This document shows positions 24,756 through 34,155 of a stretch of 64,000 nt of DNA, one piece after another. Position 1 is the first letter of the stretch; each line of letters opens with the position of its first letter. Under the pieces are notes generated by a model that saw only the letters and a list, made by a program, of their open reading frames with translations, was not told the DNA's origin and did no database searches. Source of the stretch: Flavobacterium soyae (GTDB lineage: Bacteria > Bacteroidota > Bacteroidia > Flavobacteriales > Flavobacteriaceae). Both the position numbers and the translations under genes were made by a program. Location: contig NZ_JAJQXA010000005.1 in NCBI RefSeq assembly GCF_021245985.1, forward strand, positions 124,001 to 188,000. The letters are read 5' to 3'.

Positions 24756-25790
24756 TTATTGTATCTGATGCCAGTTTGTACCATCACTCTGTACTTCTAT
24801 ACTGCTTGCTGCATTGATTGTATTTACAGAAGTTCCGGTTAAATCAGAATAATTTACGGTCAGCGATTTTGAACCGGCTGTATTATTGACAATGGTATAA
24901 ACTCTCCCAGATATTCCTGCTGCTGCAGGCAGCGTAACGGTAAATGCAGACCCAAGCGGAATAATTACTGTTTTATGGCTCTGATCTAATGTTAAATTTC
25001 CTGAAATAACCGTGATACTATTAGCAATACTGCCATTTACCTGAAAGGTAGATGTTGGCGCAGCAGTACCAATACCAAAATTGCCCCCGTTGGTGAATCT
25101 GGCAAATTCAGTAAAAGCAGTTGCAGTAGTATATTTGCCAAAAGCAAGATGCGCTGATGCTGCATTTGCTGTATATAAACGCAGTGCCGGAGTTGTACCG
25201 CTTTGGGCAGTCGAAACCTGCTCCATACCGTATACATCACCAACAGATGTATTATATATTGCCGAAATCCCCATTCGGGAATCTCTGGCATATCCGAACC
25301 AATTGAGAAATTCAGCCCTTCCTGTACCGGTAAAAGTAAGGGTGTTTGAACCCAGAGTTACCGTACGATTACCAGTCAGGGAACCATCACTATTGTAAAG
25401 ATTGTTTGTCGATATAGTCGATGATCCCATTGTAGTTTTCCATGCACTATTGGTATAAACAAAAGCGATGGCCTGACCATTAGGAATAGTTGTTCCTGCA
25501 AATGCTGCACCAAAACCACCTGTAGTATTGTTTGAAATAATTAACATGTGGCCATTAATAGTCGGGGTATATGCCGTTACTGTAACTGTCCCCGTAGCAG
25601 TACCTGTAATATTGGCCAGTGAAGTTTCGGTGTTAATGTTCGCCGCGTTAGAAGCCACTGTAAAACTTACTTCTCTACTTGTAACTGCTCCATTGACATC
25701 TAATGTTGTTCTGGGATCAGTGGTGTTTATTCCGATTTGGGCAAAAGATAAATAAGGAATAAAAAACAGAAAAAGAATATTATTTTTCAT
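24756..25790 (-). CDS. Secreted 344-aa repeat-family surface protein (paralogue 2)
   Basis: Function unknown. It is the upstream member of the tandem pair, with signal peptide MKNNILFLFFIPYLSFAQ and then IGINTTDPRTTLDVNGAV. Conserved segments shared with paralogue 1 include ITGTATGTVTVTA, NNTTGGF, LTGNRTVTLGSN, STFQVNGSIANSITVIS and the final IEVQSDGTNWHQIQ. The sequences differ mostly around residues 155-180 and 235-250, where paralogue 1 has GISPA and this one has GTAAPTS. Equal length and tight spacing indicate a recent tandem duplication. The gene is divergent from the PI-PLC-like gene across a 446-bp spacer. Confidence 0.75.
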   Translation of the reverse strand: MKNNILFLFFIPYLSFAQIGINTTDPRTTLDVNGAVTSREVSFTVASNAANINTETSLANITGTATGTVTVTAYTPTINGHMLIISNNTTGGFGAAFAGTTIPNGQAIAFVYTNSAWKTTMGSSTISTNNLYNSDGSLTGNRTVTLGSNTLTFTGTGRAEFLNWFGYARDSRMGISAIYNTSVGDVYGMEQVSTAQSGTTPALRLYTANAASAHLAFGKYTTATAFTEFARFTNGGNFGIGTAAPTSTFQVNGSIANSITVISGNLTLDQSHKTVIIPLGSAFTVTLPAAAGISGRVYTIVNNTAGSKSLTVNYSDLTGTSVNTINAASSIEVQSDGTNWHQIQ

Positions 25791-26236
25791 TTTAACCGTC
25801 TTTAATTATTAATTTTTTTATTAAAATTTATAAAGATAATATTTTTTAGTTTATCGTTGTAAATTAGATGTTTATAATTATCAAGTCACCAATAATAGGA
25901 TCCGAACCAATAGACAGCTTATTTTAAGTCGTCAAAAAAAACAAAATCGGTATTAGATGTCTGGCTGTGATTCCTGACAGTTCGCAAAAAAATCATCAGA
26001 AATAATAGAATTTTTAAGTCTATTTTTTTATTTAATTTAAGTTGCTAATTAATAAACACGTATTTCTACTGTGGTGGTTGTTTATTAAGTTTTCTACATT
26101 CGTAATGATTTATTTAAAGAATTTTCTTTAAATAAAAACTTACCGCACACCAAATCCTGGTACCAATGATTTAGAAATTCAAACCAGGTCTATTTATTGG
26201 CATTGAACCTTTTTATTAAACCCTAAATCAAGAACT
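25791..26236. other. 446-bp divergent spacer with a 22-bp palindrome
   Basis: An AT-rich non-coding region between the - strand 344-aa gene and the + strand PI-PLC-like gene. The clearest structure is ATTTAAAGAA-TT-TTCTTTAAAT at 26112-26133 (10-bp arms), about 100 nt before the PI-PLC start. It could be an operator or a short hairpin. No RNA gene or ORF is recognised. Confidence 0.5.
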
Positions 26237-27064
26237 ATGGAAATTAAAGACCGCCTTTACAATCAAATTCAGATTAAAGCTTCGCACAACAGTTATGTTG
26301 ATGCATTGCCTCTCCTGTCGACGCAGTTATCATTTAATGCCAGCGATCCGGCTAAAGATGGGTGTCTGGGACTGGAATTGGATATTTGGAGACATTCCAC
26401 AAAATATACTCCTTATAAGTCTATTAATGAAGGGTACTTTACAGTAAGCCACTCTAACGGACGCCAGATTAAATTAAAGTATTTTCTTGACATTCTCAAA
26501 ATCTGGCACGAAGTAGACAAACTGCACTATCCTGTATTTATAACATTGGATATAAAAAGCTACGAAGGAAAATATGACCAGTTTCATGAAGAAATTGATA
26601 CCTATCTCCAGCAGTATTTCGGTGATGACAAAATCTTTATGCCAAATGCTATGATGCCCGATAAAAATGCCGGATTATATGATAATGCCAGAGTATACGG
26701 ATGGCCAAAAATTGAAAATATGCCCGGCAAATTTATTTTTTGCCTGAGCGGCAGAAAAAGCTGGAGAAAAAAATATTCCAACACCGATATCCTCGATCGC
26801 CGCTGTTTTAGCGATATGGATTACAATGACAATAAAGATATCAATAACATTGTTGTTGTCAATATGACGAAATCTGAAGGTTTAAAATATGCCTATACGA
26901 CCCCAACAGTACGCATTAGCAGAGTATATGGTGTCAATAAAAAAGAAGATTGGGATACTATTTTAAAGAATAATCATTCCGTAATATCCACAGATAAAGT
27001 AGAAGGTACTACTTGGGCAAAAGTTAGTGATTCGGCTCCAATTAAAATTAAAGGCGGAGTATAA
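26237..27064 (+). CDS. PI-PLC-like phosphodiesterase (Ca2+-dependent C1-type)
   Basis: A 275-aa protein of the PLC-like phosphodiesterase TIM-barrel superfamily, resembling bacterial Ca2+-dependent phosphoinositide PLC proteins. The family start QIQIKASHNSYV carries the first catalytic His. GCLGLELDIWRH gives the acidic metal-site residues, and FTVSHSNGRQIKL the second His. FITLDIKS supplies a further acidic residue, and NMPGKFIFCLSGR matches the later barrel strands. Most relatives are secreted, but no signal peptide or lipobox is present here, and no earlier in-frame start is seen, so it looks cytoplasmic or non-classically exported. The substrate is unknown. No operon partner is evident; the next gene starts 100 bp downstream. 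Confidence 0.7.
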   Translation: MEIKDRLYNQIQIKASHNSYVDALPLLSTQLSFNASDPAKDGCLGLELDIWRHSTKYTPYKSINEGYFTVSHSNGRQIKLKYFLDILKIWHEVDKLHYPVFITLDIKSYEGKYDQFHEEIDTYLQQYFGDDKIFMPNAMMPDKNAGLYDNARVYGWPKIENMPGKFIFCLSGRKSWRKKYSNTDILDRRCFSDMDYNDNKDINNIVVVNMTKSEGLKYAYTTPTVRISRVYGVNKKEDWDTILKNNHSVISTDKVEGTTWAKVSDSAPIKIKGGV

Positions 27065-27163
27065 TCATCTAAATTATTATAAGGCATAAAATGTTTTAGC
27101 TTAATGATTGTTTTCAGTATGTTGAATTTGAACTATCTTTATTACAAATTTAATTTCTAAACC

Positions 27164-27922
27164 ATGAAAAAAACTATCCTTTACTTCGCTATGGCGATAA
27201 CACTGTTTTCTTGTAAAGAGAAAACCACTAAGACTGTAGAATCAGAAACAGCGGCCTCGGATACTGTCAATAAAGTACCTGTTAACCAGCCCATATTGCG
27301 TGAAAGAGTATTGACCGCAGCAGAACAGGCAGCTTTGAAACCTAATGATGTAATTACTGCTTTAAAAGAAGGGAACAAACGTTTTACAAGCAATAATCTG
27401 ACATTGAGAGATCATTCAGCTATGGTAAGAAATGCCTCAGAAGGACAATTTCCAAAAGCTGTAGTATTATCATGTATAGATAGCCGGGTACCGGTTGAAG
27501 ATGTATTTGATAGAGGCATTGGTGATTTGTTTGTGGCTCGTGTTGCAGGGAACTTTTCTAATACTGATATATTAGGAAGCCTTGAGTATAGTTGTAAGGT
27601 ATCGGGGGCGAAAGTAATATTGGTTCTGGGACATGGATCGTGCGGAGCGGTAAAAAGTGCTATTGATAATGTACAGCTTGGGAATATTACACCAATGCTG
27701 GCTAATATAAAACCGGCAATAAAAAGGGTGAAAGATTTTACAGGCGAAACCACTTCTAAAAATGATGCATATGTAGAAGCGGTTACAAAAGAAAATGTTC
27801 TGAATACCATTGAAACTATTAAATCCAAAAGCCCTATTCTGAAAGAGATGGAATCAAAGGGAGATATAAAAATTATAGGGGGATATTATGATATTCATAC
27901 TGGTATTGTAGTATTTTTATAA
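27164..27922 (+). CDS. Beta-class carbonic anhydrase, lipoprotein
   Basis: Predicted zinc beta-carbonic anhydrase (CO2 hydration) of 252 aa. The catalytic domain (~60-252) has the complete signature: Cys104 and the Asp106/Arg108 dyad in SCIDSRVP, and His157 and Cys160 in GHGSCGAVK. ARVAGNFSN and GSLEYS match the conserved active-site loops. The N-terminus MKKTILYFAMAITLFSC ends in a lipobox Cys17, followed by a Lys/Thr/Glu-rich linker, so the enzyme should be lipid-anchored and face the periplasm. Most bacterial beta-class enzymes are cytoplasmic. The gene appears monocistronic, with a strong hairpin terminator 229 bp downstream. Confidence 0.93.
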   Translation: MKKTILYFAMAITLFSCKEKTTKTVESETAASDTVNKVPVNQPILRERVLTAAEQAALKPNDVITALKEGNKRFTSNNLTLRDHSAMVRNASEGQFPKAVVLSCIDSRVPVEDVFDRGIGDLFVARVAGNFSNTDILGSLEYSCKVSGAKVILVLGHGSCGAVKSAIDNVQLGNITPMLANIKPAIKRVKDFTGETTSKNDAYVEAVTKENVLNTIETIKSKSPILKEMESKGDIKIIGGYYDIHTGIVVFL

Positions 27923-28150
27923 ATATTAATACAAAACCTTTTATTTTATATCATCTTTAATTTTTAGATAATATTCCAGATGTGCTGGGGACTAATTAGT
28001 TCATAAAGTATTTACAGGAAATCAAGTATTTCTGGTATGATCTTAGTCAAAAACTAGGGAGAATATAGCTTTAATTGAGTAAAATGATTTTAAATTTAGA
28101 CGCGGCTGCACAAATTTGCACTTATGTCTTCAAAGAAATAAATATATAGA

Positions 28151-28178
28151 AAAAGCTCCAGAGAAATCAGGAGCTTTT
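28151..28178. terminator. Bidirectional terminator
   Basis: AAAAGCTCC (28151-28159) pairs with GGAGCTTTT (28170-28178) across a 10-nt loop, with a T8 run on + and a T5 run on -. It lies between the convergent carbonic anhydrase and 28212-28811 genes. Confidence 0.8.
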
Positions 28179-28211
28179 TTTTAGAACCCTAACAGGAAAT
28201 AGTTAGTTTTT

Positions 28212-28811
28212 TTAAGATTTTATTCTTGTATCATCTGCAATCCAGTTTACTTCCCATGTTTTTCCTCCATCAGTCGAAAATGCTTGTTCAAAATGACAAG
28301 AATTAGGCGTGATTACTGAGATAATAAAACGAACAAGAATTTTCTTTCCATCAAAAATATCTTCATTAAAGAATTCTCCGCGTCCATTTTTAAAGCTGCC
28401 AATTGATGGTATAACTAAATTTCCGTCTCTGATGTTTGCAAAATTGAGACTCCATTGGTTTGTTTTGGGGTTAAAAAGACGCAGACTCACGCCAGCAATT
28501 TGTCCCGCCGGACCTTTAACGTTGAGTTCAACCAGATTAGAACGATTATCACAAACTCCTATGACATTTGTTGTCCCTTCGTATTCATTCCAGGTTGTAG
28601 ATCCAGAAAGGGGATTTTTAAGAACTTTAAGTTTTGTGTTCCACTTCCCAATTTCAAAATCAAAATCTTTTTGTCCATTTTGATCTGAGATACTTTTCAG
28701 CCCGGGATTTGAGTTTTGTTGTGCAATTATAAAAGCGGGGAATAAAGTCAACACAAAGCAGCTGACTATTAAATTTAATTTCAGCCGGATGATAGGTTTT
28801 GCTAGTGTCAT
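28212..28811 (-). CDS. Secreted protein of unknown function, DUF1579-like
   Basis: A 199-aa exported protein. The signal peptide runs to about residue 31 (FPAFIIAQ). The mature part begins with a KDFDFEIGKWNTKLKVL motif and a SGSTTWNEYEGTTNVIG segment. This resembles the lipocalin-like DUF1579 and related families, in which a DFxxGxW motif opens the barrel. It ends FSTDGGKTWEVNWIADDTRI. No catalytic residues are recognised. It has no close co-directional neighbour, and its 3' end faces the carbonic anhydrase gene across the shared terminator. Confidence 0.6.
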   Translation of the reverse strand: MTLAKPIIRLKLNLIVSCFVLTLFPAFIIAQQNSNPGLKSISDQNGQKDFDFEIGKWNTKLKVLKNPLSGSTTWNEYEGTTNVIGVCDNRSNLVELNVKGPAGQIAGVSLRLFNPKTNQWSLNFANIRDGNLVIPSIGSFKNGRGEFFNEDIFDGKKILVRFIISVITPNSCHFEQAFSTDGGKTWEVNWIADDTRIKS

Positions 28812-29408
28812 AATTTTTTAAATTTATGTTTACGGCATTCAAAAAATGAGGTACTTTTTCAGTTTAAAGCAGCATTTACAGGTAATGTTTCCTTGCAGCC
28901 TGAAGAATTCTTATAAAAGCTGTGTAAATGTTTCTGACCCCGTGCAGTTTTTATTCTTATAAATCTAATAAAAGTTTTTTGATTTTTAAGAATTATTCTA
29001 AAAAAGGGTTTTGAAATAGCGTAAGGTTAATATGCCGGAGGAGACTTATCTGTGGAGATTAATCCTTAGTTAAAAATGCAAAATTTATGTTGTGTAATTG
29101 TTGTTGAGGTTTCTCAAATTCACTTATTATAAATGGAGTGTAAGAAGCAGATTTATTTCATAAAAAAGCCTCAGATTTCTCTGAAGCTTTTCATTTATCT
29201 GGGAAGTATTTAGATATTTAAAGTGTATAAAAAAATATTTTAATTCGTAAGTAGGTTTATCAGAATTAAAATTGAAAGAGTAGTATATTCAAGTGCAGGT
29301 AATCAAAAAATAACTGAATTTTCAGACTCAAACTAGTTACTGCTTTGCTCAGATATATTGAGTATCTGTTATGAATAGTGTGTTTAAATTCAATTTTAAA
29401 TAATCTAT
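28812..29408. other. Non-coding spacer, one hairpin
   Basis: About 600 bp of AT-rich sequence without a credible ORF. The only clear structure is AAAGCCTCAGA/TCTGAAGCTTT (29164-29191) with a T6 run on the - strand, which may be a second terminator for the SusCD operon. Confidence 0.5.
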
Positions 29409-29442
29409 AAAAAGGCAGTCGCTGCATTGCAGACAACTGCCC
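29409..29442 (-). terminator. Terminator of the - strand SusC-SusD operon
   Basis: Read on the - strand: GGCAGT (29441-29436), an inner CTGCA/TGCAG stem, ACTGCC (29419-29414), then a T5 run. It begins 25 nt after the SusD stop codon. Confidence 0.75.
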
Positions 29443-29465
29443 AGAAAAAACGGATAGATGATTAA

Positions 29466-30953
29466 TTACTGCCAATTAGGATTTTGTGTCAATACCCCGT
29501 TTGAATTTGTAATGTAGGTGGAAGGAATTGGAAATTTGCTGTTTTTTTGATAACTGAAGTTTGTTCGTCCTAAGTTATTCATGATATTGGTTGTATAACC
29601 AGGAACCACTTTCTCATAACGTATAAGATCAAACCAGCGGTTACCTTCAATGGCAAGTTCAACTCTTCTTTCTTTCCATATAAGAAGACGTAACTGTGCT
29701 TTGTCAGTTACAGTAATTTGTGGAAGAACCCCAGCCTCATCAAAAGTTTTATTACCGCGTGCTCTATAGCGGACTTGTTCCAATGCATTTAGGGCGTCTG
29801 TACTGTTTCCGGTTTCGTTTGCGGCTTCTGCATATATAAGCAGTAAGTCAGCATAACGAAGGAAAGGAAGATTAAGCTGTTGTTTAAAAAAATCAGTATC
29901 AGGCCACTGTGCAGTAGGCCAGATTACTTTTTTATTAGCATATTGAAATCCGGCTGCCCAGTTTAAAGTACCGGTGTAGCCTTCTATTGTTTCACCTTTT
30001 GTAAAAATGGATGCTGCTTTACGCGGATCATTAGCTTCAAAGCTGTTGACAAGTTCATCAGAAGGGGCAAAAAAGGCGCTTCCTAATCCTGATCCTGGTA
30101 TGCCTTGAAATTCTACATATGGATTTCTAGTTCTTCCAGCTATATTTTGATAGATATAATGCCCCGGCATCATACTTTCAACTGAATATTTGCCCTCTAT
30201 TGCGAAGAGATTTCTAAAAACAGGATCAAGCTGATATTCACCGCTCTGAATTACAAGTTTTGCATATTTATAAGCGTTGGCATAGTCCTGTCTGTATAAA
30301 TATACTTTAGCCAAAAGCCCCAGAGCTGTACCTTTAGTCACACGTCCAAGATTTGCTGCTCCCCACTGCTGACGGGTCGGCAAGTTGTCAGCTGCGAATT
30401 CCAGATCGCTTATGATAAGTTTGTAGACATCTTCCTGAGGACTTTTAGGAATATTGAATTCCTCATTTGCAGGGACATGATCTCTTATTACTACATCCCC
30501 AAATACATTTACCAGATCAAAATGCCAGTACGCTCTGAAATAGCGTGCCTGTGCATTATACTGGGTGGCTTTTGGGCCACTGTATTTGCTTGTGAGCTTT
30601 AATACCTGATTGCAGTCGTTAAGGTACTGGTACCATCTTTCCCAAAGGCGTTCTATGTAAATGTTTGACGGACTATTGGTAAAGGTGTACGCTGAGGTAA
30701 AGTTAACATCGGCAGTATTCATCTTTACATCATCGGAGGAGAACTCATGGGAAGTAAAATACATTGTCCCAAGTCTGAAAAAACGCCAGTTTACAGAAGA
30801 GTATACTCTGTTTACAGCATCATTTATGCTTTCTTCGTCGGAAAAATAAACATCCGTGGTTAGCTGTGCCTGAGGTGTTACATCAAGGAAGTCGTCACAC
30901 GATACTAAAAGGCTGAACCCTCCTATAATTAATATATATTTTAGCTTTTTCAT
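29466..30953 (-). CDS. SusD/RagB-family outer-membrane glycan-binding lipoprotein
   Basis: A SusD-like surface lipoprotein (495 aa) that captures glycan and caps the SusC transporter. The lipobox LLVSC gives Cys19, and DDFLDVTPQAQLTTDVYFSDEESINDAVN is the family start. TPR-like helices follow (YNAQARYFRAYWHFDLVNVFGDV). The C-terminal RagB domain contains RYADLLLIYAEAANETG and WKERRVELAIEGNRWFDLIRY, and ends GVLTQNPNWQ. It lies 23 bp after SusC in the same operon and ends at a hairpin terminator. No enzyme gene follows, which is unusual for a polysaccharide utilization locus. Confidence 0.95.
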   Translation of the reverse strand: MKKLKYILIIGGFSLLVSCDDFLDVTPQAQLTTDVYFSDEESINDAVNRVYSSVNWRFFRLGTMYFTSHEFSSDDVKMNTADVNFTSAYTFTNSPSNIYIERLWERWYQYLNDCNQVLKLTSKYSGPKATQYNAQARYFRAYWHFDLVNVFGDVVIRDHVPANEEFNIPKSPQEDVYKLIISDLEFAADNLPTRQQWGAANLGRVTKGTALGLLAKVYLYRQDYANAYKYAKLVIQSGEYQLDPVFRNLFAIEGKYSVESMMPGHYIYQNIAGRTRNPYVEFQGIPGSGLGSAFFAPSDELVNSFEANDPRKAASIFTKGETIEGYTGTLNWAAGFQYANKKVIWPTAQWPDTDFFKQQLNLPFLRYADLLLIYAEAANETGNSTDALNALEQVRYRARGNKTFDEAGVLPQITVTDKAQLRLLIWKERRVELAIEGNRWFDLIRYEKVVPGYTTNIMNNLGRTNFSYQKNSKFPIPSTYITNSNGVLTQNPNWQ

Positions 30954-30976
30954 GCTTAATAAGGTTTAATAATTAT

Positions 30977-33900
30977 TTAAAAATTAAGGTTTACACCAAA
31001 TTGAATACTTCCAGAGATTGGAAAAGAGTTGTAATCAAGCCCGTCAGCTAACTCTGGAGTGAAACCTTTATATTTAGTGAAATATAGAAGATTAGCACCT
31101 GTCAAATAAAAACGCAGACGGCTGATTCCTGTTTTTTCAATAATACTATCCGGTAGGGTATAGCCCAGTGTTGCTGTTCTTAATTTTACATAATCTCCGC
31201 TGAAGACCATAATATCAATAGTTCTGTTCGTATTTACTGAGCCTGCTGCCAGACGTGGCATTGAAGCTTCTGTATTTGAAGGTGTCCATGAATCAAGCCA
31301 GTCAGTATGCATATTGTTGTTTGGAGATGTAAAATCGTTGTATGAATTATTCATGACATTTGCACCGAAACTTCCTGTAAAATCAAGGTTAAAATCAAAA
31401 TTCATGTATTCTGCATTTAAAGCTATACTGCCTGTAAATTTAGGAAATGGATTTCCTATATTAGTTTGGTCATCAGCAGTAATTTGTCCGTCTCCATTTG
31501 TATCTGTGTATATCATATCGCCTAATTTTGCAGCAGTATGATAAGCGGCTTTTCCTTTACTTACAGCATATGCATTCCAAGAGTCAATATCTGCCTGAGT
31601 ACGATATATTCCCTGAGTTTTATACCCATAAAAGTAATTGAAAGGTTTGCCTTCCTGTATGCGGGTCTGAAGATTGGTAGAGAATGTCGTATTGGTTGTG
31701 GTCAGGCCGTTCCAGTCTATCACTTTATTTTTAAAAGAACTCCCTGTAAAGCTGATACCATATTTAAAATCATTTTTATTATCCTGCCATCCCAGCATCA
31801 CTTCATACCCCTTGTTTTGTACAGAACCGGCATTGCTGTATGTAGGCGCTATACCAACTGATCCTCCCTGAATAGGAAGAATCATCAATAAGTCTTTCGT
31901 TTTGCGGTTAAAATAATCAAATTCAAATGTTAGTCTGCTGTCTAGTGCGCTCATTTCAAGTCCAAAATCTGCCTGAACATTGTTTTCCCATTTAACATTA
32001 GGATTGTTAGCGTTTACAATACCTGCACCTGGATTTACCTGATTGTTAAATACGGCATGAAATTCATCACTCTGTGTTACCAGTGAATAGGCAACATTGT
32101 TAAAAATCTTATCATTTCCGGTCATACCCCAGCTTCCTCTTACTTTTAGATTATTAAGCCAGCTTAGATGTTTTAAGAAATTTTCTTCGCTGATTCTCCA
32201 TCCTAGTGCTGCAGAAGGAAAATACCCCCATCGGTTGTTAGGACCGAATTTTGAGGAACCGTCGGCGCGGATTGTAGCCGTAAGTAGATAACGGTCTTTT
32301 AAAGCATAATTTGTTCTGAACCAAAAAGAGGCCCTGGATGATTTTGCCGGAAGAAATGCATTTACAGTTCTATTGTTAATACTTGCAGAATATATAGAAA
32401 CATAATCTAAATTGTCAACTGCGTAGTTTCTTCCTGTGGCACCAAGCCCACGCCATTGAGAAGATTCAGAACTTTGTCCAGCCAGCAGGTTTACCCGGTG
32501 GATTTCTTTGAAGGTTTTATCATAGGTAAGGGTGTTGGTCCACAGCCAGGTGTTATTAGTACTGTAATTTTCAGTATAACTGCTTGGGTTGTTAAATTGG
32601 AAAGAAGGGTTAATACTGTACTTTGGCAGAAATTGGTCAAAGCGTGTAAGCATCCAGTCTTCTCCAAATGAAGTCTTGAATTGAAGTCCCGGCACAATAT
32701 CCCATGTTCCCCATAGGTCACCTACAAAGCGCAGATCGTTTGTATTAGCATCTTTATTAAACTCAAGCTCGGCTGCGGGGTTTATAAGATCATTGTTCTG
32801 CATTGGATTCCATTCTCCCTGATCATTTTTTGGAGTTATCAGAGGAGAACCTGAAAGTACTGAACGTACAGTTCTATAAGTCAGTGCCTGGCCTGTGTTA
32901 GAATTGCTTAGGTTGAAATTATGCCCGATTTTTATTTTACTGTTCAGTTTATAATCGTTATTTATACGCAGCGTCCAGCGGTTATAATCGGTATTGTTCC
33001 ATACGCCTTCCTGTTCGAAATAACCTAAACTTATATTATAGCTTACAGTTTCGGTGCTTCCTGAGGCAGAAATCTGGTGATCAGACATAAGGCCGGTCCT
33101 GCTGATTTCATCCATCCAGTCTGTTCCTTTTCCAAACTGCGAAGGATTTGTATAGGGAGCAGGCTGCCCGGCTGTTGCTGCCACAGTATTCATCAGTGAA
33201 GCATATTGTGACCCATTGGCTGTTTTATAGTTGTTTATAACGTATTGATGTCCAACATTTCCTGAGTAAGTAATACTGCTTTTTCCGAGCCTGCCTTTTT
33301 TAGTGGTAACAACGATTACACCGTTTGCTCCTCGGGAACCATATATGGCAGTTGCAGATGCATCTTTTAGAACACTCATTGTTTCAATGTCTTTCGGATT
33401 CAGCCAGGTTATATCATTTGTCATCATTCCGTCTACAACATATAGAGGTGAAGAATCACTGTTGGTTCCTATTCCGCGAATCCTTACCGTTGGACTAGAT
33501 CCAGGTGCACCTGCTGATACAACAGTCAGACCGCTTTTGCCTTGAAGCGCTTCAGCAGCATTTCCTGCTCTGATACCGTTAATATCTTTTGCTTTTATAG
33601 TTGTAACAGCTCCTGTTAGGTCCGCTTTTTTCTGTGAACCATATCCTATAATAATTACCTGTTCAAGGTTCTCTGCACTTGAAACCATGACAATATCAAT
33701 TACAGATCTGCCGTTTATTTTTATTTCTTGCGATGCCAGTCCTACAGAGGTAAAAACTAATATATCCTGATCTGATTCTACTTTAATACTGAAGTTACCG
33801 TCTAAATCTGTTGTGACAACTTTAGTAGTTCCTTTTATCATAATATTTACACCGGGAATTCCAATATTATCTTCTGTCGAGACTACTTTCCCGGTTACTG

Positions 33901-34063
33901 TTTTTTCCTGCTGTATTATTTTAGTAATTTCAAACGAAGATTTGATTAATCGGCCTTCTGCCTGAATAAAATTTGTTGATGCTGCGGTCATTGCTAGTAT
34001 GGCCAGGTACCATTTTCTGCTCAACCGATTTGGAATAAGGTTGTTTTCATTTTCTTTTTTCAT
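30977..34063 (-). CDS. SusC/RagA-family TonB-dependent transporter (first)
   Basis: An outer-membrane TonB-linked glycan importer (1028 aa). After a signal segment (to about 36) comes a carboxypeptidase-regulatory-like domain (VTGKVVSTEDNIGIPGVNIMIKG, DGNFSIKV), then the TonB-box/plug region (VIIIGYGSQKKADLTGAV, LQGKSGLTVVSAGAPGSSPTVRIRG) and SusC signature SVLKDASATAIYGSRGANGVIVVTTKKG. The beta-barrel ends with FGVNLNF and a terminal Phe, as outer-membrane barrels do. It is divergently transcribed from the HTCS gene across a 477-bp spacer that holds a perfect -10 box and a 25-bp motif. With SusD it should import oligosaccharides made by surface enzymes. Confidence 0.95.
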   Translation of the reverse strand: MKKENENNLIPNRLSRKWYLAILAMTAASTNFIQAEGRLIKSSFEITKIIQQEKTVTGKVVSTEDNIGIPGVNIMIKGTTKVVTTDLDGNFSIKVESDQDILVFTSVGLASQEIKINGRSVIDIVMVSSAENLEQVIIIGYGSQKKADLTGAVTTIKAKDINGIRAGNAAEALQGKSGLTVVSAGAPGSSPTVRIRGIGTNSDSSPLYVVDGMMTNDITWLNPKDIETMSVLKDASATAIYGSRGANGVIVVTTKKGRLGKSSITYSGNVGHQYVINNYKTANGSQYASLMNTVAATAGQPAPYTNPSQFGKGTDWMDEISRTGLMSDHQISASGSTETVSYNISLGYFEQEGVWNNTDYNRWTLRINNDYKLNSKIKIGHNFNLSNSNTGQALTYRTVRSVLSGSPLITPKNDQGEWNPMQNNDLINPAAELEFNKDANTNDLRFVGDLWGTWDIVPGLQFKTSFGEDWMLTRFDQFLPKYSINPSFQFNNPSSYTENYSTNNTWLWTNTLTYDKTFKEIHRVNLLAGQSSESSQWRGLGATGRNYAVDNLDYVSIYSASINNRTVNAFLPAKSSRASFWFRTNYALKDRYLLTATIRADGSSKFGPNNRWGYFPSAALGWRISEENFLKHLSWLNNLKVRGSWGMTGNDKIFNNVAYSLVTQSDEFHAVFNNQVNPGAGIVNANNPNVKWENNVQADFGLEMSALDSRLTFEFDYFNRKTKDLLMILPIQGGSVGIAPTYSNAGSVQNKGYEVMLGWQDNKNDFKYGISFTGSSFKNKVIDWNGLTTTNTTFSTNLQTRIQEGKPFNYFYGYKTQGIYRTQADIDSWNAYAVSKGKAAYHTAAKLGDMIYTDTNGDGQITADDQTNIGNPFPKFTGSIALNAEYMNFDFNLDFTGSFGANVMNNSYNDFTSPNNNMHTDWLDSWTPSNTEASMPRLAAGSVNTNRTIDIMVFSGDYVKLRTATLGYTLPDSIIEKTGISRLRFYLTGANLLYFTKYKGFTPELADGLDYNSFPISGSIQFGVNLNF

Positions 34064-34103
34064 GGTTTTAGTTTAGTTAGTTTTTCAATCTGCTTTAGTT
34101 CTT

Positions 34104-34155
34104 CAAACGTATGTATAATTTTATTAAGAGCTGTTATGAACTGTTTGTTAAAGAG
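34104..34155 (-). promoter_or_regulatory. SusC promoter: TACGTTTG -10 box plus 25-bp upstream motif
   Basis: On the - strand, TACGTTTG (34111-34104) is a perfect TAnnTTTG box about 40 nt before the SusC ATG. No -33 TTG is present at the usual distance. Instead a 25-bp motif lies at 34155-34131, 19 bp upstream of the -10. Its core TTTAACAAACAGTTCA is identical at 63171-63186 before the second GH42, again 19 bp from a perfect -10. This placement suits an activator such as the neighbouring HTCS. Confidence 0.65.
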
